This document shows positions 15,793 through 24,529 of a stretch of 64,000 bases of DNA, in pieces (the stretch's first letter is position 1; the number at the start of each line of letters is the position of its first letter). The translations under genes were made by a program, and so were the position numbers. Source of the DNA: Rhodalgimonas zhirmunskyi (lineage in GTDB: Bacteria > Pseudomonadota > Alphaproteobacteria > Rhodobacterales > Rhodobacteraceae); assembly GCA_030848925.1 (NCBI GenBank), contig JANFFA010000001.1, positions 744,001 to 808,000 on the forward strand. The letters run 5' to 3'. Below the pieces are notes generated by a model. The model was not told where the DNA came from. It saw only the letters and a program-made list of their open reading frames with translations, and searched no databases.

Positions 15793-18666
15793 TCACCCCG
15801 GCAATTCCAATCGATAGACCTTCGTCGGCTCCCCCTCGAACTCCAACCGCTCGACCGAGACCAGCCGAAACCGCTCCGGCCCGCGTGTGACCAGCAACCG
15901 GCCGTCCTGAAACGCAAACCCGTACTCCCCCCGCTTGCCCGGAAGCACGGCCACATCATCGCCCGCGCCGCCATGCAGCCAGTCACCACCGCCATGCGTC
16001 ACCAGCCGGTCATCCCCCGGCCCGGCGATCAGGATATCCTCTTCGGATGTGCCTTCCAGCACGCCATCGCCCTGCGCATAGACCCCTTGCAGGAACGCCC
16101 CGTCTTCACGCACTGGCCCGTCGGGCGGCAGGGCGTTGGCCTCCATCAACACATCCCAGCGCGCGGTGTCATCCTCAAGATAGCGCAGCGCCCCCCAAGA
16201 GCCGTATTTCGACGGCCGCGAGACATCCACAAACGCGTTGAACATCCGCCCGCCCTGCGCCCGCCACGCGCCCAGCGCCTCGTGATAAAGTGCGGCCACC
16301 TCACCGGAATAGTTGAAAACGTTAAAGAAATCGGTCAGCAGCTGCTCATTCTGCGCCGCCCCGTGGCCCACCGCATGGGTGCCGCCCTCGTACATGATCA
16401 ACTCATAGCCATAACGCCGCGCCACCCCCGCGTGATAGGGCCAGAGCGTCTCGATCACCTCTTTCAACGATCCCTCGCGCACCGCTTGCGCCGCCCTCGG
16501 GATCGCCTGGTCGAACATCACCGGGCGCACCTCGGCCTCAAGCGCTTTGCGCTTCAATCCCTTGCGCCGCCCTTCGGCCTCGGCCTTGCGCACGCTCTCG
16601 TCGATCCAGTCGCGCAACTCGGCCAACCGACCCTCCTCCGCATCGCCCAGTTCAAAGCCGAAATAGCCCGACACGGCATAGGCATCGAAATGCGCCGCCG
16701 GGGGCAGCGCCGCGCCCTCGGCCCGCCACAGCGGCGCTTCCAGCAGCGGCTCTTCCAGCCCAAGCCAGCCGGTATGCACCGCCACCACCCGGCGCAATCG
16801 CTCGGCCTGATCGCCCGTGAACACCCCGCCCCAGACGCGCATCACCTCGGCCGCGCGTACGCCTGCGTATTGCATCCACGCGTCATCGCCCGCCTTTTCG
16901 CCCCAGCGTGCGCGCGCCTGTTCATTCGCCCATCTGGCCTGCGGAAACCCGTGATTCCAAAGCTCGTTGGAATATTCCACATAGACCTGCAAGCGTGGGT
17001 CCAGCCGCTCCAACACCATCTCGGCAAAGGCTTGGGAATAGCCATCATCCGCCGCGTGTGGCATGTTGAACCACGGGTCGGCCCCCACCATGTTGGCCAG
17101 TTCGATCATCGCCTCCAGCGGCACGCCACGCCGGGTCCAGCTGTAATCAGAAAGCCTCGGCCGCCCCTCCCAATCGGTCACGGGCGAGCCGTTGGTCATC
17201 ATCCAATCCATAAAACGCAAGCTGCGCAGATCCGCGATCCGCGCCACCCACACGGGGTTGAAAATCACCCCCGCCTCGTGCAGCGCGATCTGATCCTCGC
17301 GCACCACTTCGATCTCGCGCAGGTAATCGCCCGTGCCTTCGGGGTCCGTCGCCGTGATCGTCAGCGACACCAGCCCATCGCCCGGGGTAAAGTCGAACCA
17401 CGCCTCGTGATCGCCCATCCGCACTTGCCGCGCCAACCCGCCGATCCGCAGGTTCCCCTCCCCGGACCAGCGCACCCGGTAGCGCCCGGCAAGCGAGCGC
17501 GCCTTCTCGTCCTGTTCGGTCAGGATGAAGCTCTCGATCCGGTCCACCCCCTCTGGCAGCGCCTTGACCCAGCCATCGCCATCAAGAAACCCCTCCGCCT
17601 CAAGCCGCGCCGCATCCCACGCGCCCCATGTCGCGCCCGCATGGCCGACCCAGACCCGCGCGCTTTTCATCTGGTCCACAAAGGGTTGCTGCGTCGCCCA
17701 ATCGGCCACCCCATTCAGCCCCATCGCCAGCGACGGATCAGGCAGCCCCCGGCCCAGCATCGCCCTATCCACCTCGCGCGGCACCGCCCGCGCGGCGCGG
17801 GCCTGCAAATCCCCGGCAATCGCGCGGGTGATCGCGGGCCAGTTCAGCCGCACCTCGCCCGCGATCTCGCCGGGCAGGTCCATCCCCGCCGGGGCCGGCT
17901 CGCCATAAAGCGCGGTATAGGTCACCGCCGCCGCCAACAGGTACAGCGTCGGTGTGCCATGCGGATCGCCATCAACATACAGCAGCTTCGGGTCGATCTC
18001 GCGCAGCGGCCCCTCGGTGAACAGTTTTGAGAGCACCTGCGCCACCGGGATCAGCCGGATATCGCGCCCGGGCCGCGCCGCGCGCGCCTTTTCGACCCAA
18101 TCGGCATACCACGCGTGATAGACCCCCATGTTGCGCACGTTGTAACGGCGGAACTTGCGTTTTGAGGGCGGGAAGCCCTCGGTCATCTCGGCCCAGCCTT
18201 CATAGACATAAAACGGCACGCCCTCATGCGCGTCGATCAAGCCGATCAGCGCCGAAAGTGGCGAGGTGCCGTCCGGGTTGTCCCCGTCATAGGGCGCCTC
18301 GGGGGCCTGATACTGGATGAAATTCGCCGGGTTCACCACGATCGCATCCCAGCCGACCTGCCCGAACGGCACGCGCCCATCCCAGACCGGCTGCACCTGC
18401 CGGAAAGACCAGTTGGGCTGCGGCCCTTTCAGGAAATCACGCAGGAACCCCCATTGACCATCCGCCCCGAACCGATGCCCCCCGGCCCGCGCCATCCGCG
18501 CCAGCCACGTCGGCACCGCCGTCTCGTCGCCCCCGTCAAGGTGGTTGATCAGCGAATTGCCAAAGAAGTAAATCTTGCGCTCCTCGGCGCGTGCACCAAC
18601 CGCCAGGATCATCATCAGGATTGCTAATAGAACGCGCATCGCTTTCCCCGCTTTCTCAAATCTCAT
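15793..18666 (-). CDS. Secreted SGNH/glycosidase-like protein with RTX-type repeats
   Basis: This 957-residue protein has a signal peptide (MRVLLAILMMILAVGARA; internal ATG 18639 also possible). Residues ~30-260 look like an SGNH domain (FFGNSLINHL). A central TIM-barrel-like glycosidase part (~450-800) shows YVEYSNELWNHG (Asn-Glu of clan A acid/base) and LIMYEGGTHAVGHG (candidate nucleophile Glu). The end (~860-940) has calcium-binding nonapeptide-like GPGDDRLVTHGGGDWLHGGAGDD. ATG 18666 overlaps the stop of the upstream GT4, so it is co-translated with the polysaccharide genes. A role in trimming, deacylating or releasing the exported glycan fits; both activities are inferred. The reading frame may be extended by a frameshift at the 3' end. 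Confidence 0.8.
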   Translation of the reverse strand: MRFEKAGKAMRVLLAILMMILAVGARAEERKIYFFGNSLINHLDGGDETAVPTWLARMARAGGHRFGADGQWGFLRDFLKGPQPNWSFRQVQPVWDGRVPFGQVGWDAIVVNPANFIQYQAPEAPYDGDNPDGTSPLSALIGLIDAHEGVPFYVYEGWAEMTEGFPPSKRKFRRYNVRNMGVYHAWYADWVEKARAARPGRDIRLIPVAQVLSKLFTEGPLREIDPKLLYVDGDPHGTPTLYLLAAAVTYTALYGEPAPAGMDLPGEIAGEVRLNWPAITRAIAGDLQARAARAVPREVDRAMLGRGLPDPSLAMGLNGVADWATQQPFVDQMKSARVWVGHAGATWGAWDAARLEAEGFLDGDGWVKALPEGVDRIESFILTEQDEKARSLAGRYRVRWSGEGNLRIGGLARQVRMGDHEAWFDFTPGDGLVSLTITATDPEGTGDYLREIEVVREDQIALHEAGVIFNPVWVARIADLRSLRFMDWMMTNGSPVTDWEGRPRLSDYSWTRRGVPLEAMIELANMVGADPWFNMPHAADDGYSQAFAEMVLERLDPRLQVYVEYSNELWNHGFPQARWANEQARARWGEKAGDDAWMQYAGVRAAEVMRVWGGVFTGDQAERLRRVVAVHTGWLGLEEPLLEAPLWRAEGAALPPAAHFDAYAVSGYFGFELGDAEEGRLAELRDWIDESVRKAEAEGRRKGLKRKALEAEVRPVMFDQAIPRAAQAVREGSLKEVIETLWPYHAGVARRYGYELIMYEGGTHAVGHGAAQNEQLLTDFFNVFNYSGEVAALYHEALGAWRAQGGRMFNAFVDVSRPSKYGSWGALRYLEDDTARWDVLMEANALPPDGPVREDGAFLQGVYAQGDGVLEGTSEEDILIAGPGDDRLVTHGGGDWLHGGAGDDVAVLPGKRGEYGFAFQDGRLLVTRGPERFRLVSVERLEFEGEPTKVYRLELPG

Positions 18667-19973
18667 CCAAACGGCGCGGGCTTTTCGCTCCGCCCCAGAA
18701 CCCAGTCATAGACTTCGCGCACCTGCTCGGCCTTGCGCGCCCATGTGAACCGCGCGGCGATCTCGTCGCGCCCTGCGGCACTCATCCGGCACAGCGCCTG
18801 CGGGCTCTCGGCCGCTCGGCGCAGCGCCGCGCCGAACCCCTCCACGATCTCGGCGCGCGTGCCGATCGCCACCTTGATCCCAAGCCGCGCATCGACCAAT
18901 TCCCCCGGCCCCGCATAATCCACGATCATCGGCACCACGCCCAGCGCCATCGCTTCCAGCACCACGCCGCCGCCAAATTCGCGCACACTGGGGAAGGATA
19001 GCAGATGACAGCCCGCCATCACCTCCTGCACTCGCTCATGCGCCAGCCAGCCGTGAAAGCCGATCTGGCCCGCCACGCCCTCAGCTTCGGCAAAGGCTTT
19101 CAACCCCGGCAGCATCGGCCCGTCGCCGATCATCTCGATCCGCATCCGCCCGGCCTTCAACAGCGGCAGCGCCGCCTCAAGCAGCATATCCGGCCCCTTG
19201 TAAGGCACCATCCGTCCCACGAAACAGGCGCGCAGCACGTCGCCCTGCGGATCGGCCACCAGCGAAAACCGCGCCGGGTCGATGCCGTTTTCGGGAATAT
19301 ACACGCATTTTTCGGCAAAGGCGTCCGGCACCTCGCTCGCGGTGTGTCGCGATCCCGTGATGATCGCGCTGGCATGGCGCAGCGTCGCGCGGCGCCCGGG
19401 CAGCGCCTTGTAAGCCCCGCGCAGGTAGCTCAACCATTCCTTCTCGCGCCGCCGCTCGGCATCGAACCCCTTTGGCCACGGCACGCCACCGTTCAAAGGC
19501 CCCATCACGAAAGGCACGCCCACACCGGCGCATTTCGCCGCCAGCGGCGATGGCGCGGTCGGCGACAGCGGCGTCACCCGGTGCACCACGTCAAATCGCC
19601 CCGCCTCCAGATCGGCACCGAACGTCTTCCACACCAACCGTTCGAAATGCGGATAGGACAGCGCCGCCACCGCCTGCATCATGGTCCAGCCCTTGCCCTG
19701 CCCCATGCGCAAGGCCTCGCCCAGCTTCCACATCGGCCGCGCCAGCGCCTCGCTGTCGATCGCGGTGAAACTCTCGCCCTCCACCTCACCGGCGCGCAAG
19801 AACGCCTCGCGGTTGCGCACCTGCGTTACGATATGCACATCCGCCACGTCCCGCAGCGCCGTGGCCAGCGACCAGCCCACCAACGGCACCGACACCCACT
19901 CGGGGTTCGCCGCCTCGGCAATCACCAGAACCCGTGGCCTCTCGCGCAGATCCCCGCTCCCATGCCCGGTCAC
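18663..19973 (-). CDS. Family 4 glycosyltransferase
   Basis: This 436-residue GT-B protein has VLVIAEAANPEWVSVPLVGW at the start, FVMGPLNGGVPWP in the acceptor domain, and the donor-domain signatures FVGRMVPYKGPDMLLEA and EFGGGVVLEAMALGVVPMI (E-x7-E). It starts at GTG 19973, overlapping the TGA of the upstream ligase/polymerase gene, and its own stop overlaps the start of the secreted hydrolase. Wzy-like, GT4 and hydrolase genes thus form one tightly coupled unit. It is expected to build the polysaccharide repeat unit on a lipid carrier at the inner membrane; donor and linkage are not readable. Confidence 0.88.
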   Translation of the reverse strand: MTGHGSGDLRERPRVLVIAEAANPEWVSVPLVGWSLATALRDVADVHIVTQVRNREAFLRAGEVEGESFTAIDSEALARPMWKLGEALRMGQGKGWTMMQAVAALSYPHFERLVWKTFGADLEAGRFDVVHRVTPLSPTAPSPLAAKCAGVGVPFVMGPLNGGVPWPKGFDAERRREKEWLSYLRGAYKALPGRRATLRHASAIITGSRHTASEVPDAFAEKCVYIPENGIDPARFSLVADPQGDVLRACFVGRMVPYKGPDMLLEAALPLLKAGRMRIEMIGDGPMLPGLKAFAEAEGVAGQIGFHGWLAHERVQEVMAGCHLLSFPSVREFGGGVVLEAMALGVVPMIVDYAGPGELVDARLGIKVAIGTRAEIVEGFGAALRRAAESPQALCRMSAAGRDEIAARFTWARKAEQVREVYDWVLGRSEKPAPFG

Positions 19974-21370
19974 ATCACCGTCTCCAGCTTGCGCCGCTTG
20001 CGCGCGCGCTTGCGCAACTCCAACCCCTCGACATGGCCCAACAGCATCCCCGACATCAGGAACGTCAGCGTCGTGATCGTCGCATTCGGCAACAGATCGA
20101 ACAGGTTGAACCCAAGGATCAGCGCAATCGGCCCCAGATAGGGCGAGGTGGTGCGCACCGCTTCACGCGCATTGAAACTCTTGCCCACCAACACGAACAC
20201 CGGCCACGCCAGCAACCCGAACTCAGCCAGAAACCCGACCCAGCCGAACACCCCGATGGTGATCACCCAGCGCCCGTCCGTCACCGTTTCGATCTCGCCG
20301 GTATAGGCGTTCAGGATCTGGTTGCGCCCCCAGCTGCCCCAGCCAAACACCGGTTTCAACTCGGCCCGTTCCAGCAGCACCGCTTCGTTGTCGAACCGGA
20401 AATCCAGCGAATTGGCCCGCTCCGGGCTGATGCTTGCCGCCTGCTCCACCAGCCACGCGGTCGGCACCAGTTCCGCCCCTCTGAGCGCCGGGTAAACCAC
20501 GGCAAGAAACGCCAGCGCCGCCGCCAGCCGGAATTGCAACAACCGCCCCCCGAACAGGATCAGCGGCACCAGAACCAGCGAATAGGCGATCGAGGCCACC
20601 GATTTGCACAGCACCAGAACCACCCACATGTAGCCGGTCGAAAACACCGCGAAACTGCGCATCCGCCCGGTCGAATTACGCACCAGCGTCGCGGCGGCGG
20701 CCACCACCATCAACGCGAAAAACGCCACCCATAGCCCGTGATACAAAAACACAATGGGCCGGAACCCGCCAAACCGGATCATCTGCTCGAAATTGTGCTG
20801 GAAATAGCCATAGATCCAGATGTTAAGCTGCGGCGAAAGCCGCACTTCGATCAGCATCAGGATCGAATAGACCAGCCCCAGCACCACCAGCGCAAAGATC
20901 AGGTCGCGCTGATCACCCTCCCGGGTCAGGAAGTTCATACCCATGATGAAGGGCAACAGCAGAAATCCCTGCTGCACCATCAGCGCAAACGCCTCCATCA
21001 GGCGCAGCGCGGGCAAGCCGATCTGCCCCCAGAACACCGGCTCGTCATTGGTCAGAACCGTCGCCAGCGGGCTGACGACGAACATCACCATCAGGATCTT
21101 CGCCACGTTCGAGCGCGGCAACCACCTGATCTCACGCCCGAACATGAAGAACAGCACAAGAAAGGCCATCACCGGCGGCAGGGTCTGCTTGGTCAGCGCC
21201 GGCATCAGCGGAAAATCGAACGCGGCGGGCGGCGGCGGCAGGAACAGGTAAGCCACCAACAACGACCAGATGATCGCCCGCCCCGGCGCCAGCTTGCGAA
21301 AGATCACGATCGTGATCAGCGGCCATGACGCCAGCGCCACAAGGGCGATTATGTTGGGGGCGCCATACAT
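19970..21370 (-). CDS. O-antigen ligase/polymerase-like membrane protein (Wzy-like)
   Basis: This 466-residue protein has about 10-12 hydrophobic segments and a large periplasmic loop (~270-370) ending in FGWGSWGRNQILN, a pattern typical of the Wzy_C/O-antigen-ligase superfamily. Such proteins join undecaprenyl-linked oligosaccharides or transfer them to acceptors on the periplasmic face. I chose ATG 21370 (MYGAPNIIALVALASWP), which begins just before the first membrane helix; the frame is open further upstream but the added 64 residues are polar and overlap the divergent GT4 gene. Polymerase and ligase cannot be told apart by reading. It pairs with the Wzx-like flippase of the same locus. 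Confidence 0.82.
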   Translation of the reverse strand: MYGAPNIIALVALASWPLITIVIFRKLAPGRAIIWSLLVAYLFLPPPPAAFDFPLMPALTKQTLPPVMAFLVLFFMFGREIRWLPRSNVAKILMVMFVVSPLATVLTNDEPVFWGQIGLPALRLMEAFALMVQQGFLLLPFIMGMNFLTREGDQRDLIFALVVLGLVYSILMLIEVRLSPQLNIWIYGYFQHNFEQMIRFGGFRPIVFLYHGLWVAFFALMVVAAAATLVRNSTGRMRSFAVFSTGYMWVVLVLCKSVASIAYSLVLVPLILFGGRLLQFRLAAALAFLAVVYPALRGAELVPTAWLVEQAASISPERANSLDFRFDNEAVLLERAELKPVFGWGSWGRNQILNAYTGEIETVTDGRWVITIGVFGWVGFLAEFGLLAWPVFVLVGKSFNAREAVRTTSPYLGPIALILGFNLFDLLPNATITTLTFLMSGMLLGHVEGLELRKRARKRRKLETVM

Positions 21371-21548
21371 GTCTTGCGGCTGCTCTTGCTCTTGCGAATG
21401 TCCTGTTTCGCCAAGGCTATCAAACTGTTCCGGCCCTGTCGCGCCCCTTCCCTTCCCATTTGTCACGGAATGGCCAACAATCCTCCCGATTTCGGGCCAC
21501 TGAACGCGCAACGGTCCGGCCACGCTTATCGGAGTCCGCACCCCGCCC

Positions 21549-22706
21549 ATGAAACCCCTCAAGATCGCCTATCTCTGTGACATCGATCCGGTCCATGTGA
21601 ACCCCTATTCCGGGGGCAACCACCGAATTCACGGCGCCCTTGCCGCGCGCGCCGATGTAACGGTGCTGCCGCAATCATGGAGCTGGGCCGAACCGCTCCG
21701 CCGCGCGATCTACAAACTGCCCGACGCGGCGCAGTTGCGCATTCGCTGGCGCACCCGCCTTCTGGCCGGGCGCGCACTGGCCGGGCGCACCAACCAGATG
21801 TTGCGCGACGGCGGTTTCGACGTGGTGTTTGGCGCCTATTCGGTGCAGTCCATGGCCGGCGTGCGCCCGCCCCCCGGCGCGCTGAAGGTGTTCACCTCGG
21901 ATGCCACGCCGACCACCTATCGCAACTCAGATGTCGGCGCGGTCTACGGGTCTTCGCGCCTGACGCGGCTTCTGATCGACCCGCTCACCTTCCGGGCCGA
22001 GTCCCGCGTTTACAGCGCCGCCGACCTGCTGCTCTGGCCTTCCCACTGGCTCAAAAACGCCGCCGATGCCACCTACGGCCTGCCCCCGGGAAAGGCGCAT
22101 GTGCTGGCATGGGGCGCGAATGTCCCCGATCCCGGCAAATCCGCGCCACCGCCCCCGCCCGGCAAGGGCACGCCGCTGAACCTGCTCATCATCGCCCGCG
22201 ACTGGCATGCCAAGGGCGGCCCCATCGCGTTTGACACGATGAAGGCCCTGCGCGCCCGTGGCATCGATGCCCGCCTCACCGTCATCGGCTGCAAACCGCC
22301 CGCCTACCACATGAACGAATTTGTCACCCTCACCGGCGCGCTCGACAAGGGCAAACCCGCCGATGCCGCCCGCTTCGATGCCACCCTGCGCGCCGCGCAT
22401 GTCCTGATCCAGCCTTCGGTCGAAAGCTACGGCTTCGCCTTTTGCGAGGCCGCGGCCCATGGCCTGCCCTCAGTCTGCTTCGATCTCGGCGGGGTGCCGG
22501 TGCGTGACGGGGTGACGGGGCGCAAACTGCCCAAAGGCTCCAGCCCCGAGGATTTCGCCGATGCGCTGATGCCGTGGCTCGATGCGCCCACGCGCTATCA
22601 TGCGCTCTGCCACGCGGCGCGGCTCGATTACGAAACCCGCCTCAACTGGGACGCCTGGGCCGATGCCGCGATGGAGTTGATCCGGGAAAAATTGGCAAAC
22701 CGCTAG
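21549..22706 (+). CDS. Family 4 glycosyltransferase
   Basis: This 385-residue GT-B protein has IAYLCDIDPVHVNPYSGGNH at the N-terminus, LLIIARDWHAKGGPIAF in the donor domain, and SYGFAFCEAAAHGLPSVCFD as its E-x7-E-type region. The first Glu of that motif is replaced (SYGFAFCE), which is seen in part of the family. It is divergent from the Wzy-like gene (178 bp apart) and convergent with the ExoY-type gene, 23 bp from it. It probably extends the repeat unit in the cytoplasm; the sugar is unknown. Confidence 0.85.
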   Translation: MKPLKIAYLCDIDPVHVNPYSGGNHRIHGALAARADVTVLPQSWSWAEPLRRAIYKLPDAAQLRIRWRTRLLAGRALAGRTNQMLRDGGFDVVFGAYSVQSMAGVRPPPGALKVFTSDATPTTYRNSDVGAVYGSSRLTRLLIDPLTFRAESRVYSAADLLLWPSHWLKNAADATYGLPPGKAHVLAWGANVPDPGKSAPPPPPGKGTPLNLLIIARDWHAKGGPIAFDTMKALRARGIDARLTVIGCKPPAYHMNEFVTLTGALDKGKPADAARFDATLRAAHVLIQPSVESYGFAFCEAAAHGLPSVCFDLGGVPVRDGVTGRKLPKGSSPEDFADALMPWLDAPTRYHALCHAARLDYETRLNWDAWADAAMELIREKLANR

Positions 22707-22729
22707 GCGCGCCGGGGTCCCGCCGCCCC

Positions 22730-23419
22730 TCAATATCCGGTTTGTTTCAACACCACATGCGCCGTCTGCACGATCACCCGAAGGTCCGTGCCAAGCGACA
22801 TCTGCCGATAATACTCGGTGTCATACTGCGCCCGCTCCGCGAAACTCGATTCGTTGCGGTCGCTCACCTGCCAGAAGCCGGTGATGCCGGGGCGCATCTC
22901 GAAATAGGCACGGCCCGGATAAAGTTCTTCCTGATCCACCATCATCGGGCGCGGCCCGACGATCGACATATGCCCCACCAGCACGTTCCAAAGCTGCGGC
23001 AATTCATCGAGCGAGGTTTTGCGAATGAACGCGCCAAAGGCCGTGATCCGCGGATCGGTCTTTAGCTTCTGATGCTTGTCCCACTCCGCGCGGGCATCGG
23101 TGTTGCGCTCAAGATAGCTCTCCAAAAGCGCATCCGCCCCCGGCACCATCGAACGCAGCTTGATCATGCGAAACACCCGGCCATCCCGGCCAAGGCGCTT
23201 TTGCGTATAAATAGGGGAGCGCCCGTCAAGCGCGATGATCGCCATCAAGGGGATCAGGATCGCCAGCGTCGGCACCGCCACCAGAAGCACGATCGCAATA
23301 TCGAGACACCGCTTGACCACGCGGCGATACGCCAGCGACCCCTGCCGGATCGGCAGGTCAGCATCGATCAGGCTTTGCAGCTTGCCGATATCAAAACGGT
23401 TACTTACTCGTTCGTTCAC
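22730..23419 (-). CDS. Initiating sugar transferase (ExoY/WbaP type)
   Basis: This 229-residue polyprenyl-phosphate hexose-1-phosphate transferase has one N-terminal membrane segment (CLDIAIVLLVAVPTLAILIPL), then the signature blocks YTQKRLGRDGRVFRMIKLRS, IRKTSLDELPQLWNVL (catalytic Asp-Glu), MSIVGPRPM and RPGITGFWQVSDRNE. It loads the first sugar phosphate on undecaprenyl phosphate and so commits the pathway. The start is GTG 23419 with GGGGAAG upstream. Its presence makes a lipid-linked Wzx/Wzy product more likely than a secondary metabolite alone. Confidence 0.93.
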   Translation of the reverse strand: MNERVSNRFDIGKLQSLIDADLPIRQGSLAYRRVVKRCLDIAIVLLVAVPTLAILIPLMAIIALDGRSPIYTQKRLGRDGRVFRMIKLRSMVPGADALLESYLERNTDARAEWDKHQKLKTDPRITAFGAFIRKTSLDELPQLWNVLVGHMSIVGPRPMMVDQEELYPGRAYFEMRPGITGFWQVSDRNESSFAERAQYDTEYYRQMSLGTDLRVIVQTAHVVLKQTGY

Positions 23420-24529
23420 AACACTTCCCCAAGTGGCAGATCTCTTCTCGCTTCATTCAGAACGGAAAGCACCGGGCGCTTTGCCCGAGACTGGCGCGCC
23501 CCGTGCACTCACAACACGAGGGTGGCCGCCCGCTTTGGCGATGCCGGTTCTTTTTCATGACCCATTTGGCAGCAGGGCCGACAAAATTCCGTCCATCTCG
23601 AATACAATCCAAGATCTCTCTGGCCCCCTCTCAGCACGGCACGCAATCCCGATACAGCCCAAATCGGTTTACGCTTTTCTGCCCTGCGGCAAGGAGACCC
23701 CCTCTAACTACGCCCTGCACCTGATCTGCGTCAATTGTGCAAAATTATCTACAACCTGACGTTGACTCAGCCTCAAGCATCCGCACCCAAAGGGTTTCGA
23801 TTTTGCATATTCAGGCACCCTGATTGAGAGACGGAACCGACCGGCGTATTCCAACTCCGCCTGCGGCCCAACACCCTCTAACAGGCGCTTTACAGCACAG
23901 CGACATTTGGATTAAGCCGTTGATATTAAGTATTAACATTTAGATGAATAATACAATTATGCGAAACGATCTAAGGGGAATTCCAGAATAAAACTCACCT
24001 TGGAAACAATGGCAGCGTTTTCTTTTCTCCAAAGCATCGCACGGCCCCCCGCCTCATCGCGCCCAATCCCCGCCAGCAGCCCGGCGTCAAGCAAACAGGC
24101 CCCGCACGATACGGCTCTGAAAACCCTCTGATTTCTGCGATGCGGCAAGGCTTTGCGCACACACCCAAGAGGCGAGCAGCCCGCATTTCAAAATATTACA
24201 GCCGGACCGCAAAAGCCGGCGCACCGCTCTCACGGCACCCCAATTCAGCCGAATCACCGCCTTCCCGCTGCCATCTTTCCCCCTCGCCAAGCCCCAACCT
24301 GCCCCCGACCGGCCCCAACCTGCCCCCGCTCGCCCCTGCAAGACCCGGCAAGACCCGGCAAGACCCGGCCAAGATCCCGCATGGGCCTGCCATGACGCCC
24401 CCTTCAGAGCTTGAAAATGATTAATTTGGCATCTCCGCCGCCCCGTGCTTAGGTGTGCGAACGTGCGGCCACACCCCGCACGCGCAAGTTACGACCCACC
24501 TATTTGGCCACCCATTTGGCAGGACGCGC
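23420..24529. other. Long non-coding region upstream of exoY-like and soeA genes
   Basis: The 1.1 kb between the two divergent genes has no ORF with coding character; the overlapping frames are Pro/Arg/Ser-rich. It holds an AT-rich stretch at about 23915-23965, unusual in this genome, and a block of tandem repeats at 24291-24370. ATTTGGC occurs at 24424-24430, 24502-24508 and 24514-24520. A TTGGCA/TTAGGT pair (24426-24431 and 24449-24454, 17-bp spacing) could be the soeA promoter. An sRNA cannot be excluded. Confidence 0.5.
24291..24370. repeat. Two short tandem repeats
   Basis: GCCCCAACCTGCCCCCG occurs at 24291-24307 and again at 24312-24328. AGACCCGGCA is then repeated three times in tandem at 24341-24370, the last copy ending in C. 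Both lie 160-240 bases before soeA. Confidence 0.85.

Noticed and set aside
15973-18030. A 685-codon plus-strand open frame
   Set aside because: Antisense to the secreted hydrolase with its signal peptide and calcium-binding tail; His/Arg-rich shadow.
24341-24370. AGACCCGGCA repeats as a CRISPR array
   Set aside because: The units are directly tandem with no spacers and only 10 bases long.
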